Below, piece after piece: positions 1 to 7,320 of a DNA stretch of 10,787 nt; the stretch's first letter is position 1; every line of letters starts with the position of its first letter. The position numbers and the translations under genes were made by a program. The notes below the pieces were generated by a model. That model was not told the DNA's origin, did no database searches, and was given only the letters and a program-made list of their open reading frames with translations. The DNA lies in NCBI GenBank assembly GCA_029548025.1, contig JAKPOE010000002.1, positions 1-10,787 of the forward strand. Direction: 5' to 3'. The stretch comes from Spirochaetota bacterium (GTDB lineage: Bacteria; Spirochaetota; UBA4802; UB4802).

Positions 1-733
1 TGATAATTTTAAACAGGGTGAAAACATTACAGCAAAGATTATTGATTTAGATTGGGATAAAGTAAAAATTACCTTGAGTATAAAGGAAATTTTACCAGAG
101 CCATGGAGCTTTATTAACCAATTCCAGATAGGCAATACCTATACAGGAACTGTCAACAAAATAATTAAAAATGGAGCATTTGTTGAGCTGAAAGAAGGGC
201 TTGAAGGTTTTATACCCCTATCCCGTATGAGCTATAGTAAAAAAATTAATGATCCACACAGTGTTTGCAGCGAAGGTGATACTGTCCAGGTTACCATTAT
301 TGATATTGACGAGAGCAACAAAAAGATAACACTTGAACTGGTAACCAGTGAAGAAAATCCGTGGCTTACTATTAATAATACTATGACCGAATCAATATAT
401 ACTGCAACGATTGAAGAGATTACATCAAAAGGACTTGTAGTGAATTTGCCAAATCAGATACGAGCATTTTTACCACTAGAGCACTGTGCTATCGACAAAA
501 ATGCAGACATTACAAAATTGTACCAGAATGGTAATGCCATTAAAGTTGCTTTACTACAGGTGGATGCTGATGATAGGCGATGTTTAGTATCAGAGAAAAA
601 AGCAATTGAAGTTGAAGAACGCAGTGCATACCAGCAATTTGCTGCTTCAAATTCCAGCAAAGGATCAACCGCATTTGGCCAGCTTTTCAAAAAGAAATAT
701 GATGAACTGCTTGATAAAGGTAATAAACCATAA
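1..733 (+). CDS. S1-domain RNA-binding protein (ribosomal protein S1-like), 5' end missing
   Basis: The reading frame is open from base 2 to a TAA at 731-733, giving 243 visible residues; the start lies outside the window. Residues 1-27 are the tail of one S1 (OB-fold) domain, ending in VKITLSIKE. A full S1 domain covers about residues 40-115, with the typical G.V..I...GAFVEL....GF.P.S pattern and an ending of KKITLELV. A more divergent one covers about 127-200. A polar tail ends in KKKYDELLDKG. Tandem S1 domains are typical of ribosomal protein S1 (RpsA), which helps mRNA bind the 30S subunit, and of shorter S1-like proteins, so an exact name needs the missing N-terminus. A TTG at 74 is inside the domain and is not the start. 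The next gene begins 5 bases after the stop, so the two are probably co-transcribed. Confidence 0.85.
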   Translation, partial: DNFKQGENITAKIIDLDWDKVKITLSIKEILPEPWSFINQFQIGNTYTGTVNKIIKNGAFVELKEGLEGFIPLSRMSYSKKINDPHSVCSEGDTVQVTIIDIDESNKKITLELVTSEENPWLTINNTMTESIYTATIEEITSKGLVVNLPNQIRAFLPLEHCAIDKNADITKLYQNGNAIKVALLQVDADDRRCLVSEKKAIEVEERSAYQQFAASNSSKGSTAFGQLFKKKYDELLDKGNKP

Positions 734-738
734 TTATC

Positions 739-1566
739 ATGGGAAATGGCAATTCACACAATGAACTTTTAGCCTACAGGTCATATCTTGAAAATAATAT
801 TCAATATATAACCGAGATAAATAAAAAAATTGAAAAGCTTATTTTACAACTTGAAAAAGAACATATTTCAATAAACGACTGTTTTGTACATCTTGAAAGT
901 TATATTAATATATTATTAAACATCTACTCGCGTTTTACGTCGCCTGGAGGATATGACTATTGTTTAAAGCTAAAATCACTTGTACAGAAATATCAGCAGA
1001 TCGAAAATTCTGAGATTCAACTTTCTGCGCTCTATTACATTCACTCAAAAATACTGTCATTGCAGGAAGAGCATATCGCAACATTCCCTTCACTTACGCC
1101 AAAAAAAGACCTATACAGGGAACTATCGCCCACAAAAAACCATGAGGAAATTGATGTGGCAAACTTTGCTTACAAATGGTTAACGTTTAAACGCAACAAC
1201 ATCTGCTTTATTGTTTTATTTGATAGTTACCGTATTATGGATATCTCACAGTTCAATGATTTTAAGGCGCTTTCACAAAATTTTTATGTTGCTACAATTG
1301 ATAACAGCACCATTACCATACGTGACCCCCTGAGGCTTGATGAACAGCCTTCGCGCTCAATTGTGCTTGTTACCTATGCAAGAGATACCTTTGGTTATTT
1401 TTATGATACTATCGGGAAAAAGCTGGGTGCACAAAAAAATATTATTGCACGAATGTTAACAAGGACACAAAGCACATCGTCGCTACAATATGGAAGGGTA
1501 CGCCTTTTTGGCGATAGTTATATTTATTTGAAACATGTTGACATAACAAAAGACCAGACACTTTAA
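739..1566 (+). CDS. Unknown protein with possible divergent CheW-like C-terminal domain
   Basis: A 275-residue protein that I do not recognise with confidence. Residues 1-115 are rich in charged and leucine residues and look helical or coiled. Residues about 145-269 alternate short beta-like stretches in a pattern resembling CheW: YKWLTFKRNNICFIV (145-159) is like the first strand pair, TITIRDPLRL (191-200) sits where CheW has its LR-type motif, SIVLVTYARDTFGYFYDTIG (207-226) is like the IVV...G..VD segment, and GRVRLFGDSYIYL (252-264) is like the last dG..i.L strands. No signal peptide or membrane segment is visible. It starts 5 bases after the S1 gene stop without a good ribosome-binding site, so translation may be coupled. 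The CheW link is pattern-based inference; no chemotaxis gene is present in the window. Its TAA overlaps the stop of the converging gene. Confidence 0.75.
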   Translation: MGNGNSHNELLAYRSYLENNIQYITEINKKIEKLILQLEKEHISINDCFVHLESYINILLNIYSRFTSPGGYDYCLKLKSLVQKYQQIENSEIQLSALYYIHSKILSLQEEHIATFPSLTPKKDLYRELSPTKNHEEIDVANFAYKWLTFKRNNICFIVLFDSYRIMDISQFNDFKALSQNFYVATIDNSTITIRDPLRLDEQPSRSIVLVTYARDTFGYFYDTIGKKLGAQKNIIARMLTRTQSTSSLQYGRVRLFGDSYIYLKHVDITKDQTL

Positions 1567-2231
1567 ATTTCTTCATCACTGCTTCCCAGATAAAAATATG
1601 ACTGTATTTCTTCAGATGACACCTTGCCAACTCTTATTATTTTAAGTTTTCCATTTGCAATATTGATGAGAGTTGGACGAGGATGACGTTTACATAACTC
1701 TTCAATAATTACAATAGCATCAACCTTTTTCTGAAAATTGCTGATTATATCCTGCTGCTGGGCTGAACCTCTGGTAATGTGCATAATATTAACAGCAATG
1801 AGTGGAAGCCCTGTGCGTTCAATTATCTCATGTACAAACTTTGTTTTAGGATACCGCAATGCTATTTCTTTGTCTGTATTTTGCCGTTGAGGAACAATAA
1901 CTGTTACTTCCCCTGGCCATATCCTGTGAAGAAAATCGTATTGCAACTTACTAACCGTTGCAAGCGATTCTAACATTTTAAATGATGTAATGAGTCGTAC
2001 AAATTTTTTTGATCTGGATTTTATTAAATTTCGTATTTTTTGTTCAACAATACTGTTGGACATACCAACAATCTCATATTGAGAATCAACAGGAAGAACA
2101 ACAATACCATTTTGAAGTAAAATATGAGATACCCTGTTTATAACTTCACTATCGATACTACCATCTTTTTTAAATTTTTTTATGATAATGATATCGTCAT
2201 TTTTGCAGCGAGACTCTACAAATTGCATCAT
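1563..2231 (-). CDS. Sua5/YciO/YrdC family protein, divergent, YciO-like
   Basis: A 222-residue soluble protein of the YrdC fold. TsaC/Sua5 members make threonylcarbamoyl-AMP for the tRNA t6A modification, while the role of YciO-type members is less clear. Visible landmarks: LPVDSQYEIVG (46-56) replaces the usual PTDTVYGLG, KSRSKK (71-76) replaces K.RP..KP, WPGEVTVIVP (105-114) matches PGP.T, RYP (126-128) matches R.P, and PLIAVN (143-148) replaces P....SAN. PRPTLINI (184-191) replaces STI.D. The DS in place of DT, and the loss of the SAN motif, resemble YciO more than TsaC. The start is one of two adjacent ATGs (2231 or 2228) preceded by AAAAGG. The gene overlaps the end of the DUF501 gene by 35 bases and is the last gene of the eno operon. 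It may be a paralogue with altered activity. Confidence 0.8.
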   Translation of the reverse strand: MMQFVESRCKNDDIIIIKKFKKDGSIDSEVINRVSHILLQNGIVVLPVDSQYEIVGMSNSIVEQKIRNLIKSRSKKFVRLITSFKMLESLATVSKLQYDFLHRIWPGEVTVIVPQRQNTDKEIALRYPKTKFVHEIIERTGLPLIAVNIMHITRGSAQQQDIISNFQKKVDAIVIIEELCKRHPRPTLINIANGKLKIIRVGKVSSEEIQSYFYLGSSDEEI

Positions 2232-2754
2232 CGCAATTTACCTTTTGCTGTAATAAATGATACACAATCCTTCCCGCAACATTACTTTCACAAATTCTAT
2301 AATGAGCATAATGTAAATGCAAGCATTTTATATGTATTGTATCCTGTAATCCACCAACGCCTCTTTTCAATATATTTAAATAGTCATCATTAATATCAGT
2401 ACCAAAATATTTTTCGTATAAACTCTTTCTTAAAAAGTAGAAATGAGCATGTGCTTTTGCCATTTCCTGTTTTAACTGATTATCTGAATTGATTAAATTT
2501 CCAATTTTTGTTATGTATCCTTTATTTTCAAGCTGGTGGATGACATCATTGAGGTAGGGGCATGTAAGCCACAGAATATTGGACAATGATTGATAATCTA
2601 TTAAATCATTAACTATAGGTGATAAAAGAATAATTTGAGGAAATCCAAAGTTGCATTTTTCAAATATACCGGAAACAGCATCAGTGGTTCCTTTAAGCTG
2701 CCATTGTAAAACCTGCAAATCTCGCTGATTAAGTTTAGAATTGTATGGTATCAT
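2197..2754 (-). CDS. DUF501 family protein
   Basis: A 185-residue protein recognised as DUF501 from several signatures in the right order: FEKCNFGFPQIILLSP (31-46), NILWLTCPYL (59-68, family pattern FPT.YWLTCP), RGVGG (131-135) and IKCLHLHYAHY (142-152, family pattern VKCLHAH.AH), followed by AGRIV where the family has NPVGRWV. DUF501 has no established function. C34, C65, C144, H146, H148 and H151 sit in the conserved motifs and could bind a metal (inference). In Actinobacteria and some Firmicutes the order eno, ftsB/divIC, DUF501 (often then ppx) is common, and the same order is seen here without ppx. It begins 10 bases after the FtsB-like gene with no clear ribosome-binding site, which suggests coupled translation. 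No signal peptide or membrane segment is seen. Confidence 0.85.
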   Translation of the reverse strand: MIPYNSKLNQRDLQVLQWQLKGTTDAVSGIFEKCNFGFPQIILLSPIVNDLIDYQSLSNILWLTCPYLNDVIHQLENKGYITKIGNLINSDNQLKQEMAKAHAHFYFLRKSLYEKYFGTDINDDYLNILKRGVGGLQDTIHIKCLHLHYAHYRICESNVAGRIVYHLLQQKVNCDDAICRVSLQK

Positions 2755-2764
2755 ATAGTATTCA

Positions 2765-4491
<1,727 letters not shown>

Positions 4492-4511
4492 CATAATTAT
4501 AATATACATTA

Positions 4512-4539
4512 TCTATAAGTAATACATTTTCATAATCAA
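4512..4539 (-). promoter_or_regulatory. Possible sigma70-type promoter for the eno operon
   Basis: On the minus strand TTGATT (4539-4534) is followed after 16 bases by TATAGA (4517-4512), about 34 bases upstream of the enolase start codon. The match is partial and the region is very AT-rich, so chance is a real possibility. Confidence 0.3.
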
Positions 4540-4626
4540 TGCAATCATTGATAGCTGTAATGTGCAAGTATAATTTTAGTTTTTGGTTTATAGTATAATG
4601 GGAATATATGTTCGATAGTTATTTTT

Positions 4627-4700
4627 AACCCTCCCTTTACTAACGGATAGCCAATTTACAACGTTACCATCCCTTTGATAAAGGGAGGGCCAGGGGGGTT
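4627..4700. repeat. GC-rich inverted-repeat element between eno and fprA
   Basis: The left arm CCCTCCCTTTA (4629-4639) is the exact reverse complement of TAAAGGGAGGG (4679-4689). Inside, TAACG (4641-4645) pairs with CGTTA (4662-4666), and CCCTTT (4671-4676) can pair locally with AAAGGG (4680-4685). The right side extends into CCAGGGGGGTT (4690-4700). The G/C blocks stand out against AT-rich surroundings. It could be a dispersed palindromic repeat of REP or MITE type, or a structured leader or bidirectional terminator between the divergent genes. No second copy lies in this window, so its repeat status is inferred from its look only. Apart from this, the 333-base gap 4479-4811 holds only weak promoter-like sequence and no credible gene. 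Confidence 0.55.
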
Positions 4701-4770
4701 GCATCACTGAAAAATATATTTCATACAAAATAATTCTTGAACAATTCAGCACAGTTGCTATCAATTTAAC

Positions 4771-4780
4771 TATTGCAATA
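4771..4780. promoter_or_regulatory. Palindrome TATTGCAATA upstream of fprA
   Basis: A perfect 10-base palindrome lies 31 bases before the fprA start codon and just before AGTATAAT (4789-4796). Its position suits an operator, but short AT-rich palindromes occur by chance and no binding protein can be named. Confidence 0.25.
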
Positions 4781-4811
4781 ATTACCATAGTATAATAAAA
4801 AGGAGCGTACA

Positions 4812-5987
4812 ATGAAACCAATTGCACTGAATGACTTTATATACTGGGTTGGCGGTATCGACTGGGATTTGCGAAACTTTCACGGTTACCTTACACAGCG
4901 TGGTTCAACATACAATGCCTATTTAATCATGGATGAAAAGATTACCCTTATTGATACCGTTAAATATTATCTCATGGATGAGATGCTTGAACGCATTTCA
5001 TGCATTGTTGACCCTTCTAAGATTGATATTATCATATCAAACCATGTTGAAATGGATCATTCAGGCGGACTTCCACAGCTTATGGAATTGTGCCCCAATG
5101 CCATGCTTATAACCTCGCCAAACGGTGCAAAGGGATTGGAAGCTCACTACAAAAAAAACTGGAACTATACCGTCATGAAGACCGGCGATAGCATATCATT
5201 AGGAAAAACAAGCTTGCAATTTATCCTTGAGCAGATGGTTCACTGGCCTGACAACATGGCCTGTTATATGCCTGAGACTAAAATTTTGTTTTCCAACGAT
5301 GCCTTTGGACAGCATATTGCAACATCAGAACGCTTTGATACAGAATATCCCCTTGACATTATCATGAATGAAGCAAAAAAATACTATGCCAATATTGTTT
5401 TGCCCTATGACAAGCAAACACAGAAAGTCCTTGATGCCGTAAGTACGTTAGACATTGCCATGATTGCACCAAGTCACGGCATACTATGGAAAGATCATGT
5501 TCAGGCGATAGTAACCATGTATAGGAGCTGGGCTGCCAATAAAACAACCAACAAAGCTCTCATCATCTACGACACCATGTGGAATTCCACAAAATTAATT
5601 GCCCACGCTATAAAAAATGCCTTTGAGGAAAAAAATATTCCCGTACAGCTTTATGATTTGAAAACTATACATATTTCAGACATTATGACCGAAGTACTTG
5701 ACGCACACTATATCTGTGTTGGATCACCAACGCTTAACAATAACATGCTGCCAACCGTTGCTGCATTCTTAACCTACTGCAAAGGTCTGGCACCAAAGAA
5801 CCGTGTGGGACTGGCATTTGGGTCGTATGGTTGGGGCGGCCAGAGCGTTGCGCAGGTAGAGGACGTACTGCAGCAGATGGGCTGGCGATTGCTTCCCGCT
5901 ATTAAAGTTAATTATGTGCCACAAAAACAATTGCTGGTAACTATCGCCCAGGAGGTTTATGAAAAAATTAATGAAATTGACTTTTAA
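4812..5987 (+). CDS. fprA: Flavodiiron protein (A-type flavoprotein, O2/NO reductase)
   Basis: A 391-residue cytoplasmic two-domain enzyme that reduces O2 to water and/or NO to N2O in anaerobes. The N-terminal metallo-beta-lactamase-like domain (about 1-245) carries the diiron ligands H78-x-E80-x-D82-H83 (NHVEMDHSGG), H144 (VHWPDN), D163 (FSNDAFGQH) and H222 (PSHGILW). H24 is also present. A flavodoxin domain (about 250-391) begins KALIIYDTMWNSTKLIAHAI (FMN phosphate loop) and includes VGSPTLNNNMLP and AFGSYGWGGQSV. The length is normal for class A proteins: no fused rubredoxin or flavin-reductase domain, so electrons probably come from a separate rubredoxin such as the one at 7078. The ATG at 4812 follows AAGGAG with a 6-base spacer. 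A PerR-type regulator gene follows 65 bases downstream. Confidence 0.95.
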   Translation: MKPIALNDFIYWVGGIDWDLRNFHGYLTQRGSTYNAYLIMDEKITLIDTVKYYLMDEMLERISCIVDPSKIDIIISNHVEMDHSGGLPQLMELCPNAMLITSPNGAKGLEAHYKKNWNYTVMKTGDSISLGKTSLQFILEQMVHWPDNMACYMPETKILFSNDAFGQHIATSERFDTEYPLDIIMNEAKKYYANIVLPYDKQTQKVLDAVSTLDIAMIAPSHGILWKDHVQAIVTMYRSWAANKTTNKALIIYDTMWNSTKLIAHAIKNAFEEKNIPVQLYDLKTIHISDIMTEVLDAHYICVGSPTLNNNMLPTVAAFLTYCKGLAPKNRVGLAFGSYGWGGQSVAQVEDVLQQMGWRLLPAIKVNYVPQKQLLVTIAQEVYEKINEIDF

Positions 5988-6030
5988 CATAAAACTTTGT
6001 ATTTTATAAAAGCATGCAATGAGTTCATAA

Positions 6031-6046
6031 TACCATTATAACGGTA
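6031..6046. promoter_or_regulatory. Near-perfect palindrome over the perR translation start region (possible PerR/Fur operator)
   Basis: TACCATTATAACGGTA is a 16-base palindrome with one mismatched pair (6035/6042). It ends 6 bases before the perR ATG, in the place of the ribosome-binding site, and abuts CATAAT (6026-6031), a possible -10 box. Its core ATTATAA resembles the AT-rich centre of known PerR/Fur boxes, but the GC-containing ends do not match the Bacillus PerR consensus. Autoregulation is common in this family, which supports but does not prove an operator. Confidence 0.45.
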
Positions 6047-6052
6047 ACCACT

Positions 6053-6457
6053 ATGGAACAATACAAACACTATTTAGAATCAAAAGGAATCTCGCCATCG
6101 TACCAGCGATTAAAGATACTGGAATATTTAGACCAGAACAGGTCGCACCCAACCGTTGATGAAATCTATTCCGCACTGCTTCCGCTCATCCCTACGCTGT
6201 CTAAAACAACGGTTTATAATACCGTCAGCCTTTTTGTTCAACAGGGGCTTGTACAGATGCTGCTGCTTGATAATGTAGAAGCACGGTATGACATTACTGT
6301 TATGCCCCACGCACATCTGACCTGTTCACAATGCGGTAACGTTTTTGATATTGATAGCACACCATATGTAAAGTTTCCACAAACGATTGAAGGGCACACA
6401 ATTGAAGGTTATCAAATAGCCTTACGTGGTATTTGCAAAAACTGTCTGGCAGATTAA
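6053..6457 (+). CDS. perR: PerR-type peroxide-sensing regulator (Fur family)
   Basis: A 134-residue Fur-family repressor. The N-terminal winged helix (about 1-75) includes SYQRLKILEYL and the recognition helix SKTTVYNTVSLFVQQGLV. The dimerisation domain carries the structural zinc cysteines C91-x2-C94 and C128-x2-C131. The five ligands of the regulatory Fe/Mn site of Bacillus PerR (H37, D85, H91, H93, D104) all have counterparts: H32 in SHPT, D80, H86, H88 and D99. Aspartate at the last position, where Fur has glutamate, points to PerR, which senses H2O2 by iron-dependent histidine oxidation. It lies between fprA and other peroxide and oxygen defence genes, its likely targets. No good Shine-Dalgarno precedes the ATG; a palindrome occupies that place. 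Confidence 0.88.
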   Translation: MEQYKHYLESKGISPSYQRLKILEYLDQNRSHPTVDEIYSALLPLIPTLSKTTVYNTVSLFVQQGLVQMLLLDNVEARYDITVMPHAHLTCSQCGNVFDIDSTPYVKFPQTIEGHTIEGYQIALRGICKNCLAD

Positions 6458-6507
6458 GGAGTTATGGCAACAAAAAAATATGCTTTACTAAAAAAATATT
6501 TGTAATT

Positions 6508-6526
6508 ATTATAACTATGTGATAAT
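6508..6526. promoter_or_regulatory. Imperfect AT-rich palindrome downstream of perR (possible PerR/Fur-type box)
   Basis: ATTATAAC-TAT-GTGATAAT has two 8-base arms with one mismatch around a 3-base centre. The AT-rich, near-19-base layout resembles Fur-family operators. It lies 51 bases after the perR stop and about 230 bases before the HMA gene, so which promoter it would control is unclear. Confidence 0.35.
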
Positions 6527-6612
6527 TATAATTTAAAGTATTTTTGTGGCGATAGTTACTGGCAAATGTATCGATTTTTTACATTTCATCGCAGTGATGA
6601 GTGACATATGCT

Positions 6613-6624
6613 GTAAAGCTTTAC
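6613..6624. promoter_or_regulatory. Perfect 12-base palindrome GTAAAGCTTTAC
   Basis: An exact palindrome in the perR-HMA gap, about 67 bases upstream of the promoter-like site at 6691. It could be a binding site for a dimeric regulator. No known consensus matches that I can name. Confidence 0.3.
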
Positions 6625-6690
6625 CAAAACATTGTGATGCCACTGTCATTGAGAACACAGCATTAACAATGGTTTATTGTTGTGCTTCAC

Positions 6691-6719
6691 TTGATTGGAT
6701 GTGTGATATGATGTAAAAT
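6691..6719 (+). promoter_or_regulatory. Predicted sigma70-type promoter for the HMA-domain gene
   Basis: TTGATT (6691-6696) and TAAAAT (6714-6719) are separated by the ideal 17 bases. A start of transcription near 6726 would give a leader of about 33 bases that includes the AGGAG ribosome site (6748-6752). This is the best promoter match in the window. Confidence 0.45.
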
Positions 6720-6758
6720 AGTGTTGCCCAATACTCTTATTGTTTATAGGAGCTTTTT

Positions 6759-6956
6759 ATGTATACATTTACGGTACATGACATGATGTGTAATCATTGC
6801 ATTATGCACATTACCCAGTCCATACAGGCTATTGACAAATCTTCAAAAGTACAATGCAATCTTGACTCAAAAACAGTAACAGTAGATAGTTCTCTTGATA
6901 TCAATCAAATTATCAAAGCAATTAAGGATGCGGGGTATACACCTGTTGCACAATAA
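6759..6956 (+). CDS. Small heavy-metal-associated (HMA) domain protein, CopZ-like
   Basis: A 65-residue single-domain protein of the HMA fold (beta-alpha-beta-beta-alpha-beta). It carries the metal-binding loop M10-C11-N12-H13-C14, matching MxCxxC, near the N-terminus, then the typical VQCNLDSKTVTVDS strands and a final helix plus GYTPV. Such proteins carry Cu(I) or other soft metals to P-type ATPases or regulators in the cytoplasm; CopZ is the best-known example. No copper ATPase is visible nearby, so the metal and partner are unknown. The ATG is preceded by AGGAG with a 6-base spacer and by its own promoter-like site. The length is normal for a stand-alone chaperone. A link with oxidative stress is possible because of position, but is inference. 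Confidence 0.85.
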   Translation: MYTFTVHDMMCNHCIMHITQSIQAIDKSSKVQCNLDSKTVTVDSSLDINQIIKAIKDAGYTPVAQ

Positions 6957-6970
6957 ATTGATTGTGTTTT
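6949..6970 (+). terminator. Weak hairpin with T tract after the HMA gene
   Basis: CACAAT (6949-6954) can pair with ATTGTG (6961-6966) around a 6-base loop, followed by TTTT. The stem overlaps the stop codon of the HMA gene and is weak, so termination would be partial at best. Confidence 0.25.
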
Positions 6971-7002
6971 GAATGGCGATGAGCAATTTATTTACTTTAC
7001 AT

Positions 7003-7033
7003 TTTTGCATTTAACACTTTAGATTTTGCATTT
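7003..7033. repeat. Direct repeat TTTTGCATTT, 21-base spacing
   Basis: The 10-mer occurs at 7003-7012 and 7024-7033, two helical turns apart, in a T-rich leader before the rubredoxin gene. It could be a tandem regulator site or a bent A/T-tract region; chance is possible in such sequence. Confidence 0.3.
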
Positions 7034-7077
7034 TTCATCTTACAATTTACAATACAATATAAGGAGGAATTATTTAT

Positions 7078-7242
7078 ATGGGTAAAAAGTACGAATGCAC
7101 GGTTTGCGGTTATATTTATGATCCTGAAGAAGGCGATCCCGACAACGGCATACAAGCTGGAACTGCTTTCAAAGATTTGCCGGATGATTGGGTTTGCCCT
7201 ATTTGTGGTGCCACCAAAGAGCAATTTGAACCGCTGGATTAA
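7078..7242 (+). CDS. Rubredoxin
   Basis: A 54-residue one-electron carrier. The iron site ligands are C7-x2-C10 ([12 protein letters not shown]) and C40-x2-C43 (DWVCPICGA), with the family-typical EEGDPDNGI and AGTAF segments between them. Length and sequence are typical. It has the strong ribosome-binding site AAGGAGG (7061-7067) 10 bases before the ATG. Rubredoxins reduce flavodiiron proteins, superoxide reductase and rubrerythrin in anaerobes, and all three partners are encoded in this window. No NADH:rubredoxin oxidoreductase gene is visible here, so its own reductant is unknown. Confidence 0.96.
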   Translation: MGKKYECTVCGYIYDPEEGDPDNGIQAGTAFKDLPDDWVCPICGATKEQFEPLD

Positions 7243-7259
7243 AATACTGTAAACTGTCG

Positions 7260-7283
7260 GGATATGCTCAGGTAAGCATATCC
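7260..7283 (+). terminator. Hairpin between rubredoxin and cydA, possible attenuator or weak terminator
   Basis: GGATATGCT (7260-7268) pairs perfectly with AGCATATCC (7275-7283) around a 6-base loop. It begins 18 bases after the rubredoxin stop. The downstream GTTATATTTATA is only partly T-rich, so it may end some transcripts, protect the 3' end, or be read through into cydAB. Confidence 0.45.
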
Positions 7284-7320
7284 GTTATATTTATAAAAAT
7301 ATTTCTCTGGAGGTTTATGT

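Larger units (their letters stand above)
6458..6758. other. 301-base intergenic stretch between perR and the HMA-domain gene
   Basis: No gene can be supported here. It contains the palindromes listed separately at 6508-6526 and 6613-6624, a small hairpin AACAAT-GGTTT-ATTGTT (6665-6681), a promoter-like site at 6691-6719, a 13-codon ORF at 6464-6505 and a 39-codon cysteine-rich ORF at 6597-6716 without a ribosome-binding site. A stretch this long in an otherwise compact island may hold regulatory sequence or the remains of a lost gene. Confidence 0.5.

Noticed and set aside
2124..2393. 89-codon plus-strand ORF across the YciO-like/DUF501 junction
   Set aside because: Both opposite-strand genes are supported by family motifs; this ORF has none.
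4791..4796. TATAAT just before the fprA ribosome site as a -10 box
   Set aside because: It would place the transcription start on the ribosome-binding site, and no -35 box lies at proper spacing apart from a weak TTAACT 18 bases away.
4588..4827. 79-codon minus-strand ORF in the eno-fprA gap
   Set aside because: It runs through the inverted-repeat element and into the fprA start, has no family signature, and its composition looks like translated non-coding DNA.
5981..6012. Inverted repeat CTTTTA/TAAAAG after fprA as a terminator
   Set aside because: The stem is almost all A/T, competes with an inner A/T hairpin and has no T tract after it.
6464..6505. 13-codon ORF after perR with AGGAG in front
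   Set aside because: The AGGAG is only 2 bases from the ATG, too close for good initiation, and the peptide is Lys/Tyr-rich sequence typical of AT-rich spacer.
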